Of a stretch of DNA of 17,000 nucleotides, positions 8,259 through 14,200 are shown piece after piece. This DNA comes from Ruthenibacterium sp. GTDB lineage: Bacteria; Bacillota; Clostridia; Oscillospirales; Ruminococcaceae. The notes below the pieces were generated by a model, which worked only from the letters and a program-made list of their open reading frames with translations, was not told where the DNA came from and made no database searches. The number at the start of each line of letters is the position of its first letter. The first letter of the stretch is position 1. A program made the position numbers and the translations under genes. The stretch lies in the NCBI GenBank assembly GCA_020025255.1, contig JAHHSK010000041.1:1-17000 (forward strand), written 5' to 3'.

Positions 8259-8462
8259 ATGTTTATCCGCCATTCCGATAAGCTTCCTCAGCTCACACCA
8301 GAGCAGGAAGAAGAACGCCGCCGCGAGCTTTCTGATTTGGATATTTCCTTTTCGGATCGCCTTGCTATGATCGGCAGTGCGTTTCTGTGGATTTTTCTTC
8401 CCTGCGTTCTCATTCTTGTTGGTCTTTCGGCGCTTGTGCTCTTTCTGTTTGGGCTTCTTTAA
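8259..8462 (+). CDS. Small single-span membrane protein at the end of the ABC operon
   Basis: A 67-residue protein with a charged N-terminal half (QEEEERRREL-like stretch, residues 15-24) and one hydrophobic membrane segment at about 37-65 running to the C-terminus. The ATG follows AAAAGGAGT with a good spacing, and the gene starts 14 bases after the ATPase stop codon, so it is almost certainly cotranscribed. I do not recognise a family. Position suggests an accessory subunit of the importer, but the sequence alone does not show a function. Confidence 0.72.
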   Translation: MFIRHSDKLPQLTPEQEEERRRELSDLDISFSDRLAMIGSAFLWIFLPCVLILVGLSALVLFLFGLL

Positions 8463-8490
8463 TCGAATGTATTCGGCATCCTGCCAAAAT

Positions 8491-8537
8491 AAAAGCACGG
8501 ACTGTGTACCGTTTGGGTACACAGTCCGTGCTTTTTT
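8491..8537. terminator. Bidirectional terminator closing the ABC operon
   Basis: A perfect 20-pair stem (8491-8510 with 8516-8535) with a five-base loop ends in a T-run on the plus strand. On the minus strand it also ends in TTTTATTTT, so it can serve the leftward CBS-domain gene as well. It begins 28 bases after the stop codon of the small membrane protein. Confidence 0.93.
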
Positions 8538-8715
8538 AGTGCTGTTTTGGGCCGGCAGTGCCTCCGCCATTCAGGGCAGCTTGCAAGCCGTTTTGCCTTG
8601 GCCGAAGATAACAAGCAAGAACCCATGCCGAAACGCCCGCCTGCGTGCCGCCTGGCGCGTTCTGTGCCTTTGCGAGACGACACAGCGTTTTTTGAAGCCA
8701 AATCGTTTCAGACAA
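8538..8715. other. 178-base GC-rich intergenic stretch with no supported gene
   Basis: Lies between the terminator and the 3' end of the CBS-domain gene. It is more GC-rich than the other intergenic regions and contains the palindrome GCTTGCAAGC (8579-8588). A minus-strand open frame runs through it but crosses the terminator and has no ribosome binding site or recognisable protein character. It may be a decayed repeat or an untranslated 3' region. Confidence 0.4.
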
Positions 8716-9216
8716 TCAGGATTCTATGTGATCTTCCTCGGAAAAACGTCGTTTTACAACGGCATTGCCCGATAAAATCGGCTTTTTGTGCACATGGCCT
8801 TTTGGCTCCATGCTTTGTTTGTACCGATCATAGCAGAATTGAATAATGCTGTTGCGCTTGATCAGCCCAATAAAGCTTTTCTTTCCATCGATCACCGGGA
8901 CAAAATTTTGCTTCATCGCCACTGCAATCAATTCTTCCATACCTGTATCGACGGAAACACTGATATAATGATGCTTGCGCGGGATGCTCATAATCGGCAT
9001 ATCTTCCGCTTCCTGCAAGTTCAGATTGTAGCTGCGTTTCACAGCCCACAAGATATCGCCTTCCGTAATACTGCCCACATACTCCCCCTGGCGGTTCAAA
9101 ATCGGGATCGACGAATAACGGTGGTATTCCATTTTTTCGATTGCCTGACGCAGCGTATAATCATCATACAGATATGCGACCTCCGCTTTGGGGGTCAAGA
9201 AAAATAACAGATTCAT
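8716..9216 (-). CDS. CBS-domain protein
   Basis: A 166-residue soluble protein with two CBS motifs (a Bateman module), which usually bind adenine nucleotides and report energy or ligand state. The first motif spans about 11-60 (LRQAIEKMEYHRYSSIPILN, then GSITEGDILWAV) and the second about 78-125 (VPVIDGKKSFIGLIKRNSII). A basic tail (139-158) follows. The chosen ATG at 9216 gives MNLLFFLTPKAEVAYLYDD, a start I associate with this clostridial family, preceded by GAGGAG and GGAAG. An alternative GTG at 9252 adds 12 residues and has no ribosome binding site. There is no fused effector domain and no operon partner, so the process it serves cannot be named. Confidence 0.88.
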   Translation of the reverse strand: MNLLFFLTPKAEVAYLYDDYTLRQAIEKMEYHRYSSIPILNRQGEYVGSITEGDILWAVKRSYNLNLQEAEDMPIMSIPRKHHYISVSVDTGMEELIAVAMKQNFVPVIDGKKSFIGLIKRNSIIQFCYDRYKQSMEPKGHVHKKPILSGNAVVKRRFSEEDHIES

Positions 9217-9489
9217 GTAATCTTCCTGTTCTCCTCTTTTAAAATTTTTCACACGCCATACTGCTTTTGCTTTATTTTATGCGGTGCCATTGATTTTGAT
9301 CAAGATTCGTTCCTGCGAACTTTTCTGTATTTATTTTACCACACTTTTTTTAAAGATAAATGAAAGATTTGTAAACTGCCGGAATCTGATTTGCACTTCC
9401 GGTTTTCGATTATTTTACCTTTTGCCTTTTTTACAGGATATATCTGCGGCCTTTTGTACAATTTTCATTTATCTTTTCCCTCTTTTTTA

Positions 9490-9519
9490 TTGATTTGTTC
9501 CTTTGTTCTGTGCTACAAT
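9490..9519 (+). promoter_or_regulatory. Promoter of the phosphoribosyltransferase-like gene
   Basis: TTGATT (9490-9495) and TACAAT (9514-9519) are separated by 18 bases, a good match to a housekeeping sigma promoter. Transcription would begin near 9526, about 50 bases before the start codon. Confidence 0.65.
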
Positions 9520-9523
9520 AAAA

Positions 9524-9559
9524 AAAAGCGTTCTGCCTGTCTTCCTGCATAACGCTTTT
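9524..9559 (+). promoter_or_regulatory. Leader hairpin at the 5' end of the phosphoribosyltransferase-like mRNA
   Basis: AAAAGCGTT (9524-9532) pairs perfectly with AACGCTTTT (9551-9559) around an 18-base pyrimidine-rich loop. It begins at the predicted transcription start and ends seven bases before the AGGAGG ribosome binding site (9567-9572). It could stabilise the 5' end or control ribosome access. There is no coding sequence or T-run, so classical attenuation is not indicated. Confidence 0.45.
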
Positions 9560-9576
9560 GAAATCAGGAGGCTTGT

Positions 9577-10215
9577 ATGGAAAATCGCGCATTGAAAATT
9601 TTTGATCAAACCGGCACTGTTCCCCTTAAGGTAGTGCACGGTCACTTTGTAACAAACCATTCGCACGTCAATTACTACCTGGATATGACGACCCTGAAAA
9701 CCCGCCTTTCCGAGGCCAGTGCGGCTGCATCCCGTTTAGCAAGCCGTTACCTTTCCAACACGATCATTGATACCATTGTCTGTTTGGATGGGACCCAGGT
9801 CATCGGCACACTGTTGGCGCAGGAGCTTACCAATGAAGGCTATATGTCGATGAATGAACACAAAACCATTTACGTCGTTACGCCGGAATACAATTCAAAC
9901 AGCCAGATGATCTTCCGCGATAACATTCAGCCTATGATCGAAAACAAGCATGTTATCCTGCTTATGGCATCGGTCACAACCGGCATCACCGTACGCAAAA
10001 GTATGGAATGCATTTCTTATTACAACGGTATCACAGTCGGTGTTTCTTCTATTTTCAGTGCAATGAAAGAAGCCCACGGACAGCCGATCGTTTCGATTTT
10101 TTCATCGGAGGATCTGCCCGATTATGCAAGCTTCCCGATGCATGACTGCCCGATGTGCAAAGCGCATCAGCGTATTGACGCATTGGTAAACAGCTTCGGT
10201 TATTCCAAACTATAA
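9577..10215 (+). CDS. Orotate-phosphoribosyltransferase-like protein with degenerate PRPP loop
   Basis: A 212-residue protein of the type-I phosphoribosyltransferase fold, resembling PyrE-like proteins. The ATG follows AGGAGG with a four-base spacer. Supporting features are the N-terminal region, a central LDGTQVIGTLLAQEL (70-84), where PRTases place a substrate-binding loop, and VILLMASVTTGIT (126-138), which aligns with the PRPP loop (hydrophobic-E/D-D-V-x-T-T-G). At the two normally acidic positions it has Met130 and Ala131. The conserved TTG is kept. A C-terminal CPMC (191-194) could bind metal but only two cysteines are seen. It stands alone, not in a pyrimidine operon. Either it is a non-canonical enzyme or a nucleotide-sensing protein derived from one; biosynthetic orotate transfer is doubtful. 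Confidence 0.8.
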   Translation: MENRALKIFDQTGTVPLKVVHGHFVTNHSHVNYYLDMTTLKTRLSEASAAASRLASRYLSNTIIDTIVCLDGTQVIGTLLAQELTNEGYMSMNEHKTIYVVTPEYNSNSQMIFRDNIQPMIENKHVILLMASVTTGITVRKSMECISYYNGITVGVSSIFSAMKEAHGQPIVSIFSSEDLPDYASFPMHDCPMCKAHQRIDALVNSFGYSKL

Positions 10216-10225
10216 CACTATAACG

Positions 10226-10266
10226 AAAAAATGTGCAGCTCCCTAAGCGGGAGCTGCACATTTTTT
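10226..10266. terminator. Bidirectional terminator between convergent genes
   Basis: An 18-pair stem (10226-10243 with 10249-10266) with a five-base loop and T-runs on both strands. It directly abuts the stop codon of the leftward membrane-protein gene (10266-10268) and follows the phosphoribosyltransferase-like gene by ten bases. Confidence 0.92.
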
Positions 10267-12257
10267 TATTCCTGCGGCACACGGTAAATGGCTGTATCGC
10301 TGTTTTCAAACACCGGTTCGGCCCCTTCAAATTTTACAGGGCCTGCCTCCATTCCCGCAAAGGGTATGGATTTAAGCCATTTTGTCACAAGCAGATAATC
10401 GATCCCTTCCGCTCGTGCCATGGCAAAAGCGGATTCCGTATCTTGACAGGCAAAAATCCCATCGCTGATCTGCTCAAGCTGGCGGCGCATTTCCCAATAA
10501 TCATGCCCATAGGTCAAGCTGTACATCCAGCCTTCCATATAGGCCTGCCGGCCGCTCATCGCCGTATAATAATGCCATATGCCCTCACGCGCATAGTATG
10601 GATCACGCGCGTTTCGGTTGGTTGCAAACACTTCATCCGGCTTCATATTTTCCCGAAGCCACATGGCCGCTTGTTCATCTGCACGCGTAATTGTGCGCGT
10701 TTCCCATGGGAAATCCGGCTGTATCCCGGCCGAACGCTTCATGACCTGAAAGCCCTTGCGCCCTGCCGGCGCAAAGCCGATCGCCGTAGATACCACACAC
10801 AGGCAGGCCAGCACGCCTGCCGCAATGCGCAAGGGCTTCACATCCGTCAGCAGCTTTTCCGTATCCAATGCGCAGAACCACATAAACAACAGCGCTGCAA
10901 TCAGAAAATAGTTCTGTGAAGCCGAATAATGATGAAACAGGAAAAATGCCAGCATTCCCCCGATCGTTGCGGCATGGACAACCAGCCTTGCGAACGAAAG
11001 TTTTTTGATCTGCATAATACTCAGCACGATCGCAATCAGCCACAATACTACGCCAAGAGGCATATTAGTCAAAAGCGTTTTGATAAAATCCTTCGGAGTG
11101 ATCCAAAATTCCTGCAACAGATTATTCACCGCATACTGATAAACAAAATGCCAGCACAGTGCAAATACGCCGCCGCCGATCCCGGCAAGCAGCAGACCTC
11201 TGCCGTAAAACCGACGCTGAAAAACTGCCCCGAATACAACCGCCGCCAAAAGCGCACAGGTCAAAAGCATTCCATACAGGTTTTTCGACATCAGAAGTGT
11301 CAGGATCACAACCGCATAGGCAATATAAAAGGTCGGCTTGATCGTTTCATCCCGCTGCACACGGAACAGGAAGATCAGCACAGCCGTTGTCAGTGCGGTT
11401 GCCGTTGCCACGCCGTTCATATCCAGCATGATATCCACCGCAACCATACTGGATGCGCTATTGAAGAACAGCACCGCAAACGGAAGGATCGATGCCGCCT
11501 TTTCCGATGCGCCATAGGCGCGTGCTGCACTGAACAAGCCGAATACCATAGCAAAAAGCAGGAACGGATAGTGATAAAAGCAGGTTGCCTCATACGGAAG
11601 CACGCCGGAAAACATCGCGCCGAAGCCGGAAATCGCATCCCCCAGATAATGATAGCGCAGCTGTGATCCCACAGACTGCATATTCATCAGCGGGGCGCCA
11701 AGCTGCACCGAAGCCGCATTTGCTGTACGCCACAGCATATCCTGATGATAGATCATATTACCGGCTGCACTGGCTTTCGCGTAGCCGAGCACCCCGGTGA
11801 AGGAAAAGACGAATAAGCCCCCGGCAAACGCGATCAGCAGAAATGCCGCACTCGGATTTTCCAGCAGCTTCGGGATTTTTTTAGGTGCTTTGCGGATACG
11901 CTGCACATATACATAGCCCTGCCAGATTGTCATGGGGCCCAGCACAGCCAGCATAGCCCACATGGGCGGTACGGTCAGCCGCCCCAGTGTGATGTAGCAA
12001 AGAAACAATACCCCTACCCCCATTGCAAAGGATACCGGTATTTTTTCCGCTCTTGTCAGCTGCGGCATCAGCAGCTCGGTGACCCGGACGCCGGGCATAA
12101 GAATCATACAGAACACAACTGCATACCATAGAAAGCGCAGAATACTGCCCCCCGCAAATTCCAATGCCGTAACGTACATAAGGATCGAAACGGCAAACAG
12201 CACAACCGATGCACGGCGAAGCCATACTTCCCATTTGCTTTGTGTACATTGCTCCAT
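10266..12257 (-). CDS. Polytopic membrane protein, probable GT-C-type glycosyltransferase
   Basis: A 663-residue integral membrane protein with about a dozen hydrophobic segments between 15 and 500, then a soluble, probably extracytoplasmic C-terminal domain (about 515-663). The layout fits GT-C glycosyltransferases, which move sugars from lipid carriers outside the membrane. A loop after the fourth or so membrane segment holds YHQDMLWR (170-177), where this fold usually has its acidic catalytic residue, and QLRYHYLGD (199-207) follows. The tail motif ADEQAAMWLRENMKPDEVFAT (526-546) and GIDYLLVTKW (618-627) recur in such proteins. The ATG lies downstream of AAGGGG. No glycan gene cluster surrounds it, so the acceptor cannot be guessed. 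A function other than sugar transfer is possible. Confidence 0.75.
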   Translation of the reverse strand: MEQCTQSKWEVWLRRASVVLFAVSILMYVTALEFAGGSILRFLWYAVVFCMILMPGVRVTELLMPQLTRAEKIPVSFAMGVGVLFLCYITLGRLTVPPMWAMLAVLGPMTIWQGYVYVQRIRKAPKKIPKLLENPSAAFLLIAFAGGLFVFSFTGVLGYAKASAAGNMIYHQDMLWRTANAASVQLGAPLMNMQSVGSQLRYHYLGDAISGFGAMFSGVLPYEATCFYHYPFLLFAMVFGLFSAARAYGASEKAASILPFAVLFFNSASSMVAVDIMLDMNGVATATALTTAVLIFLFRVQRDETIKPTFYIAYAVVILTLLMSKNLYGMLLTCALLAAVVFGAVFQRRFYGRGLLLAGIGGGVFALCWHFVYQYAVNNLLQEFWITPKDFIKTLLTNMPLGVVLWLIAIVLSIMQIKKLSFARLVVHAATIGGMLAFFLFHHYSASQNYFLIAALLFMWFCALDTEKLLTDVKPLRIAAGVLACLCVVSTAIGFAPAGRKGFQVMKRSAGIQPDFPWETRTITRADEQAAMWLRENMKPDEVFATNRNARDPYYAREGIWHYYTAMSGRQAYMEGWMYSLTYGHDYWEMRRQLEQISDGIFACQDTESAFAMARAEGIDYLLVTKWLKSIPFAGMEAGPVKFEGAEPVFENSDTAIYRVPQE

Positions 12258-12328
12258 TCTTCATTTTCCCCTTTTTATTGGATTTGTTTTCAACTTCCGC
12301 TTTGCTTTATGTTCCTTGCTGCCTGACT

Positions 12329-12337
12329 ATTATATCA
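12329..12337 (-). promoter_or_regulatory. Extended -10 promoter for the membrane-protein gene
   Basis: On the minus strand TGATATAAT is a perfect extended -10 (TGnTATAAT), located about 75 bases before the start codon and overlapping the TGA stop of the AraC-family gene. The -35 region is poor, as extended -10 promoters tolerate. It gives the membrane-protein gene its own transcription in addition to any read-through from the regulator. Confidence 0.6.
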
Positions 12338-13207
12338 TAAGTTATTTTTTTCTTCCAGCGGTTGGTTCTGCCTTCCTGCGTGGGCATTTTCCTGAGTTGC
12401 ACGAAAATACTGCCGCGGTGTCATGCCATATTGTTTTTTGAATGCGCGGAAAAAATTATTGTAATCATTGAACCCGCTTCGCTTATACACTTCCGTAATC
12501 GGCAGCCCTTGTTCAATGTAGCTAAGGCACAGATCCAAGCGCGATTTTACAATGTACTGATGCACGCTTTCCCCCGTCTGACGCTTGAATTCCCGTGCAA
12601 TATGGCAGCGGCTGATATAGAACTTTTCCTCCAGGCGTTCCAGTGTGATTTCTTCCAGCAGATGTGCATGGATAAAACGAAACAGTTCATCCAGCATCAG
12701 ATGACCCCGGCTTGATTTTGACCGATGCTGCTCGGAACGGATGCAGGCACGCAGCACAAGCACCACAAACATTTTCAGCAGCCCATCCTCAAAAATCGAT
12801 TGCCCATATTCTGCATGCTCCTCTTCCTGACGCACCAGCCGATAGGCCAGATTTTTGATCAGCATCGCCGCTTCGCTGTCGGCATGCACCAGTGTGCTTG
12901 CCAGCGGGATCACATGGAACGCCTGTTCCAGATTGGTATTTTTATCCGAAAGCCGTGCGAGTAATTGCGGCGAAAGCCACACGCCGATCATCTCCGCATG
13001 CTCTTTGTCTTCCATAGGTTCCATGGTTATGGATTCGTTCGGCCGCATCAGAAAAAAATCTTCCGCCCGGCCTATCCAGCACTGTGTCTCACTGCGGTAC
13101 TGTACTTTTCCGCGCACAATCAGCCACAGGCAGTGATAATTTCCGGCATTCAGCTGGCGGTTCCCTTTGGCTTCACAGGGAACGATTTCCGCTCGATATT
13201 CCTGCAT
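12335..13207 (-). CDS. AraC-family transcriptional regulator
   Basis: A 290-residue DNA-binding regulator. Residues about 1-150 form a cupin-like ligand-sensing region (CLWLIVRGKVQYRS at 26-39; DFFLMRPNESITMEP at 50-64). The C-terminal 172-270 is a double helix-turn-helix AraC domain, with LEEKFYISRCHIAREFKRQT (192-211) and SGFNDYNNFFRAFKKQYGMT (244-263), the latter the family signature with PRQYFR after it. The ATG at 13207 has AAAGGA six bases upstream; an in-frame ATG at 13234 would add nine residues but lacks a good site. It is divergent from the esterase/flavoprotein pair, the usual arrangement for a local activator, so it probably controls that pair in response to a substrate or product (inference). 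Confidence 0.92.
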   Translation of the reverse strand: MQEYRAEIVPCEAKGNRQLNAGNYHCLWLIVRGKVQYRSETQCWIGRAEDFFLMRPNESITMEPMEDKEHAEMIGVWLSPQLLARLSDKNTNLEQAFHVIPLASTLVHADSEAAMLIKNLAYRLVRQEEEHAEYGQSIFEDGLLKMFVVLVLRACIRSEQHRSKSSRGHLMLDELFRFIHAHLLEEITLERLEEKFYISRCHIAREFKRQTGESVHQYIVKSRLDLCLSYIEQGLPITEVYKRSGFNDYNNFFRAFKKQYGMTPRQYFRATQENAHAGRQNQPLEEKNNL

Positions 13208-13339
13208 TGCTTTCCTTTGATTCTCCCTTTGCATAAAATTTTTCTTTTATTTTCCTTAAAACTGTCTTTATTTTAAGCTTACATCATTTTTTGCTAGTTT
13301 TCAATCAATTTTTGCATATCTTTTTCCTTCTGTCTTTCT

Positions 13340-13345
13340 TATAAT
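13340..13345 (+). promoter_or_regulatory. -10 element upstream of the esterase gene
   Basis: A perfect TATAAT 51 bases before the esterase start codon. No -35 match is present at 16-18 bases; TTGCAT lies 22 bases upstream, too far. A strong -10 with a poor -35 fits a promoter that needs an activator such as the adjacent AraC-family protein. Confidence 0.5.
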
Positions 13346-13353
13346 GAAATTGG

Positions 13354-13369
13354 AAAAGCAATTGCTTTT
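13354..13369. promoter_or_regulatory. 16-base perfect palindrome near the predicted transcription start (operator candidate)
   Basis: AAAAGCAATTGCTTTT is a perfect inverted repeat with no spacer, starting eight bases after the TATAAT and ending before the ribosome binding site. A factor bound here would block initiation or elongation, so it looks more like a repressor site than an AraC activator site. AraC proteins usually use direct repeats upstream of -35, so another regulator may be involved. Confidence 0.45.
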
Positions 13370-13396
13370 TACTTATGCATATTGGAGGCTTCTTTC

Positions 13397-14152
13397 ATGA
13401 AAACATTGCTGGTATCCGTCGAAAACCGCAATGGCCACACTCTGCGCGGTGTTGTCACTCTTCCGGATTCCGATGCTGCCGTTCCGTTTGTTTTGAACCT
13501 GCACGGATTTGCCTCATCTCTTTCAGGAAACCACTACATGCACACCAGCATGGCTCGCAGTTTGGCTGCGGCCGGCATTGGATGCGCACGCTTCGATTTC
13601 TTCGGATGCGGGGAAAGCGATGGCGATTTTGCCGACCTTTCCTTTGATGGACTTTACTCCGACACAGAAGATTTGTTTGCATGGCTTTCCCGCCAGCCGT
13701 ACGCTGATGCACAGCGTATTTTCCTTTCCGGCCAGAGCATGGGCGGATACATTGCCGCAAGCAATGCGCCGAAGCTGAACCCACACGGCCTGATTCTGCT
13801 GTGCCCGGGTGCCGCCATGTGGTATGGCTGCGGCGAACGGGCAGCTGCCGTAGAAAAAGGCGGCACAGACTCTGTCGATATGCAGGGGCTTGTATACAAA
13901 ATGTCGTTCAACTATGAAATGGCTCGTCATCCGGAACCCTTTGAAGAAGCAAAGGGCTACGAAGGGCCGGTTCTGCTTTTGCGCGCCAATGATGATCCGC
14001 TTGTCAGCGAACAGGACTGCCTGCGTTATCAATCCCTGTATCACAATGCGCAGTTTGTCCGCTTTGAAAACGGCGGACATGATTTTGCATCCCTGCCCGC
14101 ACGCAATGGCTGCAACGAAGCCATTTGCAGCTTTATCCGTTCCCATATTTGA
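13397..14152 (+). CDS. Alpha/beta hydrolase, cinnamoyl/feruloyl-esterase-like
   Basis: A 251-residue soluble serine hydrolase. Visible are the oxyanion-hole motif LHGFASS (35-41), the strand/loop FDFFGCGESDGDF (66-78), the nucleophile elbow GQSMGG (112-117, Ser114), the acid in ANDDPLV (197-203, probably Asp200) and the base in NGGHDF (225-230, His228): a complete catalytic triad. The length and the HGF...GESDG...GxSMGG set resemble bacterial cinnamoyl/feruloyl esterases, which cut hydroxycinnamate esters of plant or dietary origin; a general carboxylesterase remains possible. The ATG at 13397 is eight bases after GGAGG (13384-13388). An in-frame TTG at 13382 would swallow that site and is not used. 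A 48-base gap leads to the flavoprotein gene, so the two are probably one operon. Confidence 0.88.
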   Translation: MKTLLVSVENRNGHTLRGVVTLPDSDAAVPFVLNLHGFASSLSGNHYMHTSMARSLAAAGIGCARFDFFGCGESDGDFADLSFDGLYSDTEDLFAWLSRQPYADAQRIFLSGQSMGGYIAASNAPKLNPHGLILLCPGAAMWYGCGERAAAVEKGGTDSVDMQGLVYKMSFNYEMARHPEPFEEAKGYEGPVLLLRANDDPLVSEQDCLRYQSLYHNAQFVRFENGGHDFASLPARNGCNEAICSFIRSHI

Positions 14153-14200
14153 TTTTGAGCCACACGTTTTTACATCACACACATTAGGAGGTTTATGGTC

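Larger units (their letters stand above)
9217..9576. other. 360-base AT-rich divergent intergenic region
   Basis: Separates the leftward CBS-domain gene from the rightward phosphoribosyltransferase-like gene and must hold both promoters. The rightward promoter and a leader hairpin are listed separately. It also contains CCGGAA (9379-9384) facing TTCCGG (9397-9402), and GTTC (9309-9312) facing GAAC (9317-9320). No convincing gene is seen; an open frame at 9284-9493 is AT-rich, without a ribosome binding site. Confidence 0.5.

Noticed and set aside
8459..8701. A minus-strand 80-codon open frame downstream of the CBS-domain gene
   Set aside because: It reads through the perfect terminator hairpin, is Arg/Ser-rich with no domain, and lacks a ribosome binding site.
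9284..9493. A plus-strand 69-codon open frame in the AT-rich intergenic region
   Set aside because: It has no ribosome binding site, its Phe/Leu richness follows from AT content, and it ends inside the -35 of a better-supported promoter.
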